Part shown: positions 1 through 7,102 of the stretch, in pieces
Position numbering within the stretch: position 1 is the first letter of the stretch
Layout of the letters: every line of letters begins with the position of its first letter
Origin: Spartobacteria bacterium
GTDB taxonomy: Bacteria > Verrucomicrobiota > Verrucomicrobiia > Chthoniobacterales > Chthoniobacteraceae
Direction: 5' to 3'
Assembly: GCA_025355595.1 (NCBI GenBank)
Contig: JANXZI010000659.1
Span: 1 to 10,054 of the forward strand
DNA length: 10,054 nt
Program-made: the position numbers and the translations under genes
Notes under the pieces: generated by a model
The model's database searches: none
What the model was told of the DNA's origin: nothing
What the model saw: the letters and a program-made list of their open reading frames with translations, nothing else

Positions 1-2
1 GC

Positions 3-851
3 ATGAAGGCCGCGCGCCCGACTTTCGCCACGCCGTTGGCGACCTTGCACGACCGGCCAAAGATGCGAGCGATGGCCCATGCGCAGTTTCTCGTGAAGCT
101 CGGCGTGACCGCCGCGGATGGCACGGCGCGGCCCGGCATGGTGGACAAGCTGCGGCAGGTGGAGCGGTTCGTGGAAATCCTGGGACACCTCGTGGACGGC
201 TGCGCGTTGCGTGATGCGAAGAGTGTGCGCGTCTGCGACATGGGCGCAGGGAAGGGCTACCTGACGTTTGCGACGCACGAGTTTTTCCGAGCGCGCGGGG
301 TGACCGCGGAGGTCACCGGCGTGGAGCAGCGCGCGGATCTGATCGAGCTGACGAATCGCATCACGACTGAGCTGCAATGTGAGGGGCTGCGTTTTTCCGA
401 GGGCGCGATCGGTGCGTTCACGCTGCCGGAAAATCTCGATGTCCTGATCGCGCTGCACGCGTGCGACACGGCGACGGATGATGCGCTCGCAGCGGGCGTG
501 CGCGCGGGTGCGAAGCTGATCGTCGCCGCGCCGTGCTGCCAAAAGGAGGTGCGCCGCGAATTTTCGCCGCCGGAGATTTTGCGCGGCGTGCTGCGGCACG
601 GCATCCTCGCGGAGCGGCAGGCGGAGCTGCTCACGGATGGCATCCGCGCGCTGGCGCTGGAGGCGGTGGGCTATGACACGAGGGTGTTTGAATTCATCTC
701 GAACGAGCACACGGGGAAGAACGTGATGATCGCGGCGACGCTGCGGCAGACAACGAAGGATGCCGCGCCGGTGCGCGAGGAATTGCGCGTGCTGATGGAT
801 TTTTTCGGGCTGAAATCGCAGCGGCTCGTGGAACTGCTGTTCGGATCGTAG
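3..851 (+). CDS. Class I SAM-dependent methyltransferase (Methyltransf_32/METTL25-like), probably 5'-partial
   Basis: Predicted S-adenosylmethionine-dependent methyltransferase in the cytoplasm; substrate unknown. The visible 282 residues contain a glycine-rich SAM-binding loop (VCDMGAGKGYLTF, residues 77-89), an acidic strand end that may contact SAM (VTGVEQRADL, 104-113), then ALHACDTATD (150-159) and APCCQ (176-180). The last two blocks are characteristic of the Methyltransf_32 group. The first ATG lies two bases from the window edge. Relatives usually carry a longer N-terminal part, and the text around residues 16-46 (HDRPK, then LGVTAADGTARPGM) resembles an internal segment of them, so the true start is probably upstream of the window. 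The gene converges with the isoprenoid synthase, leaving 44 bases between them. The family call is from recognised motifs; a role in RNA, protein or small-molecule methylation cannot be decided. Confidence 0.8.
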   Translation: MKAARPTFATPLATLHDRPKMRAMAHAQFLVKLGVTAADGTARPGMVDKLRQVERFVEILGHLVDGCALRDAKSVRVCDMGAGKGYLTFATHEFFRARGVTAEVTGVEQRADLIELTNRITTELQCEGLRFSEGAIGAFTLPENLDVLIALHACDTATDDALAAGVRAGAKLIVAAPCCQKEVRREFSPPEILRGVLRHGILAERQAELLTDGIRALALEAVGYDTRVFEFISNEHTGKNVMIAATLRQTTKDAAPVREELRVLMDFFGLKSQRLVELLFGS

Positions 852-860
852 GCGCGTTCG

Positions 861-892
861 GGAGAGTGCGGACGTGGACTCCCGCCCACGCC
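861..892. terminator. Weak inverted repeat between convergent genes
   Basis: The 44-base gap between the convergent methyltransferase and isoprenoid synthase genes can form two mutually exclusive hairpins. GGGAG (861-865) can pair with CTCCC (880-884), or ACGTGG (873-878) can pair with CCACGC (887-892, with one G-T pair). No T-run follows on either strand, so this is not a classical intrinsic terminator. A shared weak or Rho-dependent termination zone is only an inference. Confidence 0.22.
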
Positions 893-895
893 TGG

Positions 896-1861
896 TCAGC
901 GCAGCGGGGCGTTGCTGAATGCGGCGATGAGGCCGCGGAGCATCGTGCCGTACACCATGCCGCGCGAGACCTTCACCTTTTCATCGCTGAGGAGCGGCGG
1001 CTTCGCGGCCATGAGATCGAGGGTCTTCTTTGCAAGCCGCCACGGGACGTAGCAGGCGAAGCGGACGCGCCACGGGCGGATGGATCGGATGTACTCTCGG
1101 CCCTCGTCGAGAAAGCCGCGCGCCTTTTCCATCCATGCGTCGAAGACGGGCTGCGCGGAGTCGGGATCGTCGAGCAGCGTGGTGGGATCGGCGCCGGCGG
1201 ATTGCAGTTCGTCCGCAGGGAGGTAGCAGCGCCCGGCGCGGAGATCGGCGGGCATGTCGCGGAGGATGTTCACGAGCTGGAGCGCCTTTCCAAATGACGC
1301 CGCGAGCGGCATGAGTTCCTGCTCGGAGAGGCGGGAGTATCGCGGGAAATGGTGATAGCTGATCCGCGTCCACCATTCGCCGACGCAGCCGGCGACGAGG
1401 TAGGTGTAGTCCTCGAGCGTGTAGGCGTCGGGGAGTGCGGCGATTTTTTCGGGATCGGGAAAGGCGCGGAGATCATTCGACTGGCCCCGGACGATGTTCG
1501 AGAGCAACTCCACCGTTTCTTTCCACTCCCACGGCCGGAATGCGCCGAAGCGCACGAGCACGCGCGGCAGCTCCGCGATGAGCGTGCGTTCGCCCGGGTG
1601 CACGGGCTGGATGTCGCGCTGGATGTAGCCGATGAACTGCTGCGATGCGCCCGCGTGGAGCATCTTCGCGAATTCCTCGAGCCGCCGCAGCCGGACTGAG
1701 ATGGGCGCGCCCTCCGAATCCGCGATGGTGTCGCTCGTGCGCGCGAGCAGGTACGCGACGCCCATGGCCTCGCGCAGCGCGGGCGGAAGGATGCGGATGC
1801 TGAGGTAAAATGTGCGCGAAACAGAGCGCAGGAGCGAACCTGTGACGTCGTCGGGATTCAT
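896..1861 (-). CDS. Squalene/phytoene synthase family protein
   Basis: Head-to-head prenyl transferase of the trans-isoprenyl diphosphate synthase superfamily. It most likely joins two farnesyl diphosphates towards squalene, or two geranylgeranyl diphosphates towards phytoene. At 321 residues it is slightly longer than a typical bacterial CrtB/HpnD. Two Asp-rich Mg-diphosphate motifs are visible: DTIAD (residues 44-48) in the context YLLARTSDTIADS, and DMPAD (202-206) in the context QLVNILRDMPADLRAGRCYLP is split here as QLVNILRD then MPADLRAG. A VAGCVGEWW segment (156-164) matches the family's central helix. The start chosen is the ATG at 1859-1861, because SVSRTFYLSIRILP (13-26) aligns with family N-termini; the longer reading frame upstream is antisense to nothing useful and lies inside the DUF362 gene. 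This ATG overlaps the DUF362 stop as ATGA, which suggests translational coupling. The exact product is not decidable from sequence. Confidence 0.88.
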   Translation of the reverse strand: MNPDDVTGSLLRSVSRTFYLSIRILPPALREAMGVAYLLARTSDTIADSEGAPISVRLRRLEEFAKMLHAGASQQFIGYIQRDIQPVHPGERTLIAELPRVLVRFGAFRPWEWKETVELLSNIVRGQSNDLRAFPDPEKIAALPDAYTLEDYTYLVAGCVGEWWTRISYHHFPRYSRLSEQELMPLAASFGKALQLVNILRDMPADLRAGRCYLPADELQSAGADPTTLLDDPDSAQPVFDAWMEKARGFLDEGREYIRSIRPWRVRFACYVPWRLAKKTLDLMAAKPPLLSDEKVKVSRGMVYGTMLRGLIAAFSNAPLR

Positions 1862-2946
1862 CGGGCGGTGGAGAGAATCATCATTTCGCGCTCGGCATTG
1901 CCAGCATTGGTTCCCCGGAGCCACGCAGCTTTCGCGCCGATCGGGCCGAAGCTTGCGCGCTTGCGCCATTTTTCCAGCAGCTCGAGGCCGAGGGAATCGA
2001 GCGCGACGGGATCGCGGCTCGCGTAGAGCGTGCTGTGGACGGTGGAATTCTGCGGGCTCCCGCTGGGGCCGCCGGCGTAGGTGAAGGCGAGCGCGTCGAG
2101 GATATGGAGGACGCATTTCCCGCCTATCCTCACATCCGCGTAGCAGTCGGCGATGGCGGATGCGCCACCTTCGCCGCGCGTGGTGAAGCGGCGCCAGTTA
2201 TCGAGATTGCCGATGACGGCGCTGTGCAGCGCGCCCGCGACACCGCAGCCGGGCTCGTCGCTGAGGGCGGCGATATTGATGAAGCGCGGCACGTCCTTGC
2301 TGAGGATCGTGGCGAGGTGGCTCTTTGAACTGAGCAGGTCGTCCGCGCTTCCGCCGCCCATTCGCGGGTGGACCTTTTCGCTGAAGAGCAGATCGCCCCA
2401 GATCAGTTTTCCCAGCGCCGGTGCCTGGAAGGTGGCCTCGCGATCCCACCCGTGCGGCGGATCGATCGCGCGCACCTCGCAGCCGAGCCGCTGCGGCGTG
2501 AGGCCGGCCGCGCGCAGGTCGGCGGAATTTTTGTCCCACACGATGATCTCGCGCACGCCCGCGTCGCGCAGACCGGCGATGACCGCCGCGACGACGCCGC
2601 GACGCGTGGAAAAATACGGGCCGCCCGCCGCGCTGACCTTGATGCCGACGCGCGTGTCGGTGCCGGCAAATTCGCGCCATGCCGCGCGCGTGTCCGAGCA
2701 CCCGGTGACGGTGCGCGCGAGTGCGTCCACCATGCGGCGGGTGACGGCGGCATTTTCATCGAAGCCCTCCATCGCGCGAGGGTCGCGCGCGATGGCGACG
2801 AGCGAGCGGCCCGTGGGCCGGGCCACCGGTGCCTGCGGCGCGGGCGGGCCCAGCGGTTCCACGGCTGGCGGGTTCACCTGCGTGGGTTCGCCGAGCAGCA
2901 CACTGACCGCCAGTGTGGCGAGCACGACCGTGAGAAAACGAATCAC
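1858..2946 (-). CDS. DUF362 domain-containing exported protein
   Basis: A DUF362-family protein of 362 residues with unknown biochemical function. Residues 1-20 look like a Sec signal peptide or membrane anchor (a single Arg, then a hydrophobic run), followed by a Pro-rich linker (about 21-46). The conserved DUF362 pattern follows: a GIKVSAAGG strand (101-109), TRRGVVAAVIAGLRDAGV (115-132) leading to IIVWDKNSADLR (134-145), NIAALSDEPGCGVAGALHS (224-242), GNLDNWRRF (246-254), HILDALAFTYAGGP (281-294) and ASRDPVALDSLGLELL (309-324). No Cys-rich ferredoxin motif is present, unlike DUF362-ferredoxin fusions. It lies 53 bases after the peptidoglycan-binding protein gene and overlaps the isoprenoid synthase start by four bases, so co-expression with that enzyme is likely. 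Export would place the two products in different compartments, so the functional link is unclear. Confidence 0.85.
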   Translation of the reverse strand: MIRFLTVVLATLAVSVLLGEPTQVNPPAVEPLGPPAPQAPVARPTGRSLVAIARDPRAMEGFDENAAVTRRMVDALARTVTGCSDTRAAWREFAGTDTRVGIKVSAAGGPYFSTRRGVVAAVIAGLRDAGVREIIVWDKNSADLRAAGLTPQRLGCEVRAIDPPHGWDREATFQAPALGKLIWGDLLFSEKVHPRMGGGSADDLLSSKSHLATILSKDVPRFINIAALSDEPGCGVAGALHSAVIGNLDNWRRFTTRGEGGASAIADCYADVRIGGKCVLHILDALAFTYAGGPSGSPQNSTVHSTLYASRDPVALDSLGLELLEKWRKRASFGPIGAKAAWLRGTNAGNAEREMMILSTAR

Positions 2947-2999
2947 CCGCTGCGAATATCGCCGGTATGCCGGGGTGTCAAACGGATGCCGGTGCCGCG

Positions 3000-3452
3000 T
3001 CAGATGCCCAGCGAACGCAGAAGCCTGTCGTCAATGCGTCCGCTGGCTTCGAGCCCGTGCTCGGCCTGGTATTCGCGGATCGCCGCACGGCTGCGCGGGC
3101 CGATGTCGCCATCCACCGGCCCCGAATAATAGCCGCGCTTCCGCAGGACGCGCTGCACGCTGGCTTCAAGTGTGGACGACTCGGCGGGTGCATAATATCG
3201 CGTGGCCGAGTAAACCGACGGCCTGCTCCCGAAGGTGAAGCTCACGATCGGTGCCGACGCGTAGTAGCCGTAGGACGGATAGTAGCCGTAGGATGGAGGG
3301 CAATAATACGATGATGAGTAGCCGTAGGATGGAGAGTAACGGTACGGCGAGGAGTACGGGCGATAGTACCCGGGCGAATGGCGGTAGTGATCCGCGAACG
3401 ACGCCGCAGGTGCGGCGAGGGCGATGGCTGCGAGGAGGAGTCGGGCTTTCAT
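3000..3452 (-). CDS. Secreted Tyr-rich protein with C-terminal peptidoglycan-binding domain
   Basis: A 150-residue exported protein. Residues 1-20 form a signal peptide (MKARLLLAAIALAAPAASFA, cleavage probably after the final Ala). Residues 21-90 are low-complexity and rich in Tyr, Ser, Pro and Gly, with PSYGYY-type repeats and a single Cys. Residues 93-150 form a PG_binding_1 fold: LEASVQRVLRKRGYYSGPVDG, then DIGPRSRAAIREYQAEHG and IDDRLLRSLGI, the usual three-helix arrangement that recognises the cell wall. No catalytic domain is attached, so it probably acts as a wall-associated structural or anchoring protein. It sits 100 bases after the lipase-maturation-factor gene on the same strand, with an inverted repeat just before its start. 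The start ATG is fixed by the signal peptide; no Shine-Dalgarno sequence is apparent. Confidence 0.85.
   Translation of the reverse strand: MKARLLLAAIALAAPAASFADHYRHSPGYYRPYSSPYRYSPSYGYSSSYYCPPSYGYYPSYGYYASAPIVSFTFGSRPSVYSATRYYAPAESSTLEASVQRVLRKRGYYSGPVDGDIGPRSRAAIREYQAEHGLEASGRIDDRLLRSLGI
3263..3333 (-). repeat. 18-bp direct repeats encoding PSYGYY hexapeptides
   Basis: Three copies of AGTAGCCGTAGGAYGGA (plus-strand reading) begin at 3263, 3281 and 3317, so the spacing is 18 and 36 bases. In the minus-strand gene this period encodes a six-residue Ser-Tyr-Gly-Tyr-Tyr-Pro-type unit. The copies differ by one base or are identical, which suggests recent slippage expansion within the Tyr-rich linker. 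Confidence 0.8.
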
Positions 3453-3466
3453 GGGAGTGTGGTTTT

Positions 3467-3481
3467 GTGACGCAAAGTCAC
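3467..3481. promoter_or_regulatory. Perfect inverted repeat upstream of the peptidoglycan-binding protein gene
   Basis: GTGAC and GTCAC arms (3467-3471 and 3477-3481) flank a five-base centre. The element ends 15 bases before the ATG of the minus-strand gene that starts at 3452. It could be an operator or a small 5'-leader hairpin. Five-base arms can occur by chance, and no clear promoter hexamers were found beside it. Confidence 0.28.
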
Positions 3482-3552
3482 CGACAATTATTCGATTTTC
3501 AAGGTGTTCGCACGGTGTGGCAGGGTGTGGTGAGGATCCTCCCGTCGCGGCG

Positions 3553-5241
3553 CTAGCGGCGGAAATCTTCGAGCGTCACCGGCTTGGTCGAGGCCTTGAG
3601 GGCGCGCTGCCACCACGCCGCGGCGTGATCCTCGGGGCGCGTGAAACGGTAGTCGTAAAAACTCAGCCGGACGAAACGCGGCGGCGCGGAGGGGAATGGA
3701 TTTTTTTCCAGCAGCGCGAGCACGGCGGGCTCGCCTTCGAGCGCGCGGCGCATGAGGCGTTCCAGGAGATACGCGTAGTGCTGCGGTGCCAGCGCGGCGA
3801 ACCACATCTGCCAGTCGAGCCGCGGCTGGAACGGCGCGACGAGTGCAGGGCGCCGGTGGATGTCGCCGGCCTTGTGTGGGAATTCGTATTCGCGCCAGTT
3901 CACGCCGTCGTCGCTGCCTTCGAGGATGATCTCGGGACGCGAGAGTGTCATCGTGCGGAAGAGGCCGTAGCCATTGAACGAGCGCAGCGCCACGTGCCAC
4001 GGCGTGCGCGGAAATTTTTTCGTGCGCTCGAATTCCGCGCGCGCGTGTCGCATCTCCGCCTCCTGCCCGGCGAGGCCCGCGAATGAACCGGCGAAGCCGT
4101 CGAACGTGAGGCACACGGACGCGAGCGCGAGCGCGCCCGCCGGGATGAGCGGCCACCAGTGCTGCGGTTTTTTTTCCGGCACGGAAAATTGCAGCCTGCG
4201 GAATCCGCGGAACGCATCGTCGAGAAACGGCACGCAGAGCGCGATGGAAAGCCAGTTGAAATACGTGTAGTTTCCGGTCGCCATGATGCCGAGTTGCAGC
4301 AGCACATGCAGCAGCACCGTACCATGTCGAATGAGACGCCAGCGCGGTGGCGCGAGGAGCAGCAAGGGCGTGGCGATTTCGATGAAGTAGGTGAACCAAC
4401 ATTGCGCGCGCAGCATCCAGCGCGGCGCGTGATGCGCATACCACGACGTCCAGAGCGGGAGCGGCTGCGTCTCGAAATGGAAGTCGAGCGCGGAGTAGCC
4501 GAGCCACGTCTGGTCACCCCACGTGAGCTTCACGATGCCGGACTCGAGGATCATCCGCACGAAAAGCAGCCACAGCAGCCAGCGCCCGATTTTTTCCGCG
4601 CGCGACTCGTGCGACCAATCAGGGCGCGCACGCCACGGCAGCCACAGCGCGGCCAGCAGCGCGGTCTCGAGCAGCAGCGCGTCCCATTGGAAATTTGCGA
4701 ACGATTCGCCGACGGACATCAGCGAGAGGTAGAGCGCCCAGCACGCGAGCGCGCACGCGCCGGGGAAAATGCCCGCGCACAGCGCGAGGGCGAGCAGCGC
4801 GCCCAGCCAGCATTGCGCGAGCAGCATGGCGTCGCCCTCCGCCAACCAGCTCAGCGAGGGCATTTGCCAGAATGAATTTCCCGCCGCGCGCGCTGCCGCG
4901 AGCTGCTCGCCGACGGGGATGAGCCCGTGCTCGCCGACGAGCCCGCGCACCTGCGATCCCCACGACCAGAATGCCACAAGAAAAATCGTGCCGAGCGCAA
5001 ATGTGAACACGCGCCGCGCTGCGAGAAAGCGCGATTGCTGCGGAGGCAGCGTGCGTGCGGTCCACTTCGCAGCGGCATCCGGCGGCGAACTGCGCGCGCA
5101 GATTTCCACGCCGAGCCACACCGCGCCGAGCAGCGTCCACAGCACGAGGCAGCGCGTCAGCACATCCGCCGTCGCCCATTCCAGCAGCGCCCACAGCGCG
5201 GCGAAGAGCATGAATGCCGAAGCTTGGAGCGTCGTCCGCAT
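3553..5241 (-). CDS. Lipase maturation factor (LMF) family membrane protein
   Basis: A 562-residue polytopic membrane protein of the lipase maturation factor family. In animals LMF1 helps fold secreted lipases in the ER; the role of bacterial homologues is not established. Hydrophobic segments lie at about residues 7-23, 28-46, 77-95, 139-175, 187-201, 220-236, 281-297, 307-322, 326-341 and 362-380. Family blocks are clear: GSQVRGLVGEHGLIPVGEQL (95-114), GESFANFQWDALLLE (178-192), RMILESGIVKLTWGD (229-243), CWFTYFIEIATPLLLL (281-296) and TGNYTYFNWLSIALC (322-336). The soluble C-terminal part has ILEGSDDGVNWREYEF (439-454), APFQPRLDWQMWFAAL (469-484) and a late NPFP plus YDYRFT. The gene starts six bases after the EVE-domain gene stop, so the two are probably co-transcribed. 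The length is near that of other family members. Confidence 0.92.
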   Translation of the reverse strand: MRTTLQASAFMLFAALWALLEWATADVLTRCLVLWTLLGAVWLGVEICARSSPPDAAAKWTARTLPPQQSRFLAARRVFTFALGTIFLVAFWSWGSQVRGLVGEHGLIPVGEQLAAARAAGNSFWQMPSLSWLAEGDAMLLAQCWLGALLALALCAGIFPGACALACWALYLSLMSVGESFANFQWDALLLETALLAALWLPWRARPDWSHESRAEKIGRWLLWLLFVRMILESGIVKLTWGDQTWLGYSALDFHFETQPLPLWTSWYAHHAPRWMLRAQCWFTYFIEIATPLLLLAPPRWRLIRHGTVLLHVLLQLGIMATGNYTYFNWLSIALCVPFLDDAFRGFRRLQFSVPEKKPQHWWPLIPAGALALASVCLTFDGFAGSFAGLAGQEAEMRHARAEFERTKKFPRTPWHVALRSFNGYGLFRTMTLSRPEIILEGSDDGVNWREYEFPHKAGDIHRRPALVAPFQPRLDWQMWFAALAPQHYAYLLERLMRRALEGEPAVLALLEKNPFPSAPPRFVRLSFYDYRFTRPEDHAAAWWQRALKASTKPVTLEDFRR

Positions 5242-5247
5242 TTTGCG

Positions 5248-5655
5248 CTAGCCGCCGAGCTTCACGATCGCCGCGTAGTCCGCGGGCGTGAGTGGCATCA
5301 CCGAGAGGCGCGATTGCTTCAGCAGCGCGATGTCCCTCAGCACCGGCGTGCGCTTGATCGTCTCGAGCGTCACGGGATTTTTCAGCGGCTTGTCGGGCAC
5401 GAGGTCCACGCAATCCCAGGCCGGCTCATCCGCCGTCGCGTCGGGATACGCCTCGCGCGCGACCTTCGCGATGCCCACGACTTCCTTCCCCGTCACCGAG
5501 TGGTAAAAAAGGACGAGCTCGCCTGTCTTCATCGCGCGCAGATTGTTTCGCGCCTGGAAATTTCGGACGCCCGTCCACGCGGCGCGGCCATCTTTCACGA
5601 ATTGATCCCACGAATATGACGCGGGTTCCGATTTGACCATCCAGTGTTTCGGCAT
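5248..5655 (-). CDS. EVE domain-containing protein (THYN1-like)
   Basis: A small (135-residue) cytoplasmic EVE-domain protein of the PUA-like fold, related to eukaryotic thymocyte nuclear protein 1. EVE domains bind modified bases in DNA or RNA; the ligand of this one is unknown. Diagnostic text: HWMVKSEPASYSWDQF (residues 4-19), WTGVRNFQARNNLRAMKTGE (27-46), VLFYHSVTGKEVVGIAKV (48-65), REAYPDATA (67-75) and a C-terminal LSVMPLTPADYAAIVKLGG. The ATG at 5653-5655 was chosen because it sits just before the first conserved strand; the longer frame upstream runs through the tRNA and the antisense of rph. There is no neighbouring restriction or modification gene. It is the first protein gene after tRNA-Pro on this strand. 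Confidence 0.92.
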   Translation of the reverse strand: MPKHWMVKSEPASYSWDQFVKDGRAAWTGVRNFQARNNLRAMKTGELVLFYHSVTGKEVVGIAKVAREAYPDATADEPAWDCVDLVPDKPLKNPVTLETIKRTPVLRDIALLKQSRLSVMPLTPADYAAIVKLGG

Positions 5656-5694
5656 GGATGAAAAAACGTCGCAGTGCGTCGGGAACCTCAAGAC

Positions 5695-5717
5695 AAAACC
5701 GCCGCCGCACCTGCGGC
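5695..5717 (-). terminator. Possible weak terminator downstream of tRNA-Pro
   Basis: On the minus strand a GCCGC-AGGT-GCGGC hairpin (5717 to 5704) lies about 16 bases beyond the tRNA CCA end. GGCGG and then a short TTTT follow. The stem is only five base pairs and the T-run is short and offset, so read-through into the EVE gene is likely. Confidence 0.28.
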
Positions 5718-5732
5718 ACCTTTGCGCGTTCA

Positions 5733-5809
5733 TGGTCGGGCTGGCGGGATTCGAACCCGCGGCCTCCTGCACCCGAGACAGGCGCTCTACCAAGCTGAGC
5801 CACAGCCCG
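5733..5809 (-). tRNA. tRNA-Pro (anticodon CGG), CCA encoded
   Basis: The minus strand folds into a complete cloverleaf. The acceptor stem pairs CGGGCTG (5809-5803) with CAGCCCG (5743-5737). The D arm is GCTC/GAGC. The anticodon stem pairs CCTGT with GCAGG (one G-T pair) around the loop CTCGGGT, giving anticodon CGG at 5775-5773, which reads Pro codon CCG. The T arm is GCGGG-TTCGAAT-CCCGC. The discriminator is A (5736), followed by a genomically encoded CCA (5735-5733). The variable loop is short (class I). The gene stands between divergent rph and the minus-strand EVE/LMF run. Confidence 0.97.
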
Positions 5810-5824
5810 ATTTCTGAACGGCTG

Positions 5825-5855
5825 CAAATAGAGCGGGCGCGAATCACCCGGTCAA
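5825..5855 (-). promoter_or_regulatory. Candidate sigma70-type promoter for tRNA-Pro
   Basis: On the minus strand a TTGACC hexamer (5855-5850) is followed 19 bases later by TATTTG (5830-5825), ending 15 bases before the first tRNA base. The -35 match is good. The -10 is only a half match and the spacing is longer than the optimum of 17. It is placed as expected for a tRNA promoter with a short 5' leader. Confidence 0.4.
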
Positions 5856-5917
5856 CAGAAACATTCCCGGCGTGAAACCCCTTCACCTTTCTCCGCCGCA
5901 TCCATAGCGTCGCCCGC

Positions 5918-6640
5918 ATGACACGCACCGACGGCCGCCTCGCCAACGAACTCCGCCCGCTCACCTTCACGCCCGGCTTTGCGCCAAACGCCACCGGCTC
6001 CGTCCTCGTCTGCACCGGGAATACGCGCGTCATCTGCTCGGCCATGATCGAGGAGGCCGTGCCGCGCTGGATGAAGGAACAGCAGGTGAAGGGCGGCTGG
6101 GTCACCGCTGAGTATTCCATGCTCCCGTATTCCACCGAGCAGCGGAAGCAGCGCGATAGCACCCGCGGGAAGATTGACGGCCGCTCCACGGAAATCCAGC
6201 GACTCATCGGCCGCTCCCTGCGCGCCGCGCTCGACCTCGACAAGCTCGGCCAGCGCACGATGTGGATTGATTGCGACGTCCTCGCCGCCGACGGCGGCAC
6301 GCGCACCGCGAGCATCACCGGCGCGAGCGTCGCAGCCGGGCTCGCCTGCCAGAAACTCATGGCCGCCGGGCTCATCAAACAGAATCCCATCAAGCAACTC
6401 GTCGCCGCCACCAGCGTCGGCATCGTGGACAGCGTCGCGCTGCTCGACCTCTGCTACGTGGAGGACCGGGACGCTGCGGTGGACCTGAACGTCGTCATGA
6501 CCGAAGGCGGCCAGTTCGTCGAAGTGCAGGGCAGCGGCGAGGAGAGCACCTTCACCGACGCCGAACTCACCACCATGCTCGCGCTCGCCCGCACCGGCAT
6601 CGCCGACCTCATCGCCGCGCAGCGGGCGGTGCTGGGGTGA
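5918..6640 (+). CDS. rph: Ribonuclease PH
   Basis: Phosphorolytic 3'-to-5' exoribonuclease that trims tRNA 3' ends and takes part in RNA turnover, in the cytoplasm, as a hexameric ring in known members. At 240 residues it matches the family length. Conserved blocks in order: RTDGRLANELRPLTF (3-17), GSVLVCTGNTRVICSA (27-42), GGWVTAEYSMLPYST (59-73), GRSTEIQRLIGRSLRAALDL (87-106), IDCDVLAADGGTRTASITGA (117-136) and DLNVVMTEGGQFVEVQGSGE (189-208). The phosphate-binding Arg in the GGTRT motif and the acidic residues in the DLNVVM region are present. The ATG at 5918 is favoured because TRTDGR aligns with the usual family N-terminus; no Shine-Dalgarno sequence is visible. It is divergent from tRNA-Pro. 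The usual partner rdgB is not in the window. Confidence 0.96.
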   Translation: MTRTDGRLANELRPLTFTPGFAPNATGSVLVCTGNTRVICSAMIEEAVPRWMKEQQVKGGWVTAEYSMLPYSTEQRKQRDSTRGKIDGRSTEIQRLIGRSLRAALDLDKLGQRTMWIDCDVLAADGGTRTASITGASVAAGLACQKLMAAGLIKQNPIKQLVAATSVGIVDSVALLDLCYVEDRDAAVDLNVVMTEGGQFVEVQGSGEESTFTDAELTTMLALARTGIADLIAAQRAVLG

Positions 6641-6655
6641 GAATGTATCCCTCGT

Positions 6656-7021
6656 GTGAAACCCCGCGCCATTTTCCTCCTGCTCATTGGTCAGATGCTG
6701 ATCATCTTCCTTGGCGTCGTTCTCACGGGCAGCTTCGTACGAATCTATGAGGGCCGGATTTCTCAGGCGTTCTTTCCGAGCGCAGGTTACCCTTACGTGA
6801 AATTCGTGGTCAGCTACGGGCTTCGGCTGAGTGTTCTGCCTTTGGCGTGGGCTGCAGTCGCGCTCGGGCATGCCCGTCAGGTGGCACGAGTTAACGCTTC
6901 GGCTCGGCGATTCGAACTCGTTGGCGCGCTCCTCTTGCTGGGGTTGCTCCTTGTCTTTGCCGTCTCGGTGATTGTGGGTGTCGGCACACTCCACGCCGTT
7001 TACCCGGTGAATTCACACTGA
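6656..7021 (+). CDS. Small membrane protein of unknown function
   Basis: A 121-residue hydrophobic protein I do not recognise. Three likely membrane helices: about residues 5-26 (FLLLIGQMLIIFLGVVLTG), 46-69 (VVSYGLRLSVLPLAWAAVALG) and 86-110 (LVGALLLLGLLLVFAVSVIV). A basic loop separates helices two and three (HARQVARVNASARR), which suggests a cytoplasmic loop by the positive-inside rule. The start is GTG at 6656-6658, 15 bases after the rph stop, with no clear ribosome-binding site. Close spacing suggests co-transcription with rph, but no functional link is implied. The absence of interior stops and the clean hydrophobic pattern support a real gene. Base composition is already lower in GC than in rph. 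Confidence 0.6.
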   Translation: MKPRAIFLLLIGQMLIIFLGVVLTGSFVRIYEGRISQAFFPSAGYPYVKFVVSYGLRLSVLPLAWAAVALGHARQVARVNASARRFELVGALLLLGLLLVFAVSVIVGVGTLHAVYPVNSH

Positions 7022-7102
7022 GCTTCCCCTATTTTCCCCATGCTTTCACGCTTCACCGCCAAACGGGCCATCCCTTTCCGTCCCTGTCTCCGAAAAAGGC
7101 GC

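Noticed and set aside
257..643. Minus-strand open frame of 128 codons inside the methyltransferase gene
   Set aside because: It lies fully antisense to a gene with clear motifs, and its Ser/Arg-rich translation is typical of shadow frames in GC-rich DNA.
2153..3238. Long plus-strand open frame (361 codons) across the DUF362 and peptidoglycan-binding genes
   Set aside because: It is antisense to two convincing genes, and its Arg/Ser/Ala-rich translation has no recognisable motif.
3532..3541. Perfect palindrome GAGGATCCTC just before the 3' end of the LMF gene's downstream gap
   Set aside because: It has no loop and no T-run, so it cannot form a usual terminator hairpin. A ten-base palindrome is not rare enough to claim as an operator.
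3488..4507. Minus-strand open frame of 339 codons inside the LMF gene
   Set aside because: It is in a different frame of a gene with strong LMF motifs, and its composition is extremely Arg/Ala/His-rich, as expected of an out-of-frame reading.
5733..5809. tRNA-Pro as the attachment site of an integrated element
   Set aside because: No integrase gene and no second copy of the tRNA 3' end is visible in the window.
5852..6994. Minus-strand frame of 380 codons opposite rph
   Set aside because: It is antisense to RNase PH, whose conserved blocks cover the whole plus-strand frame.
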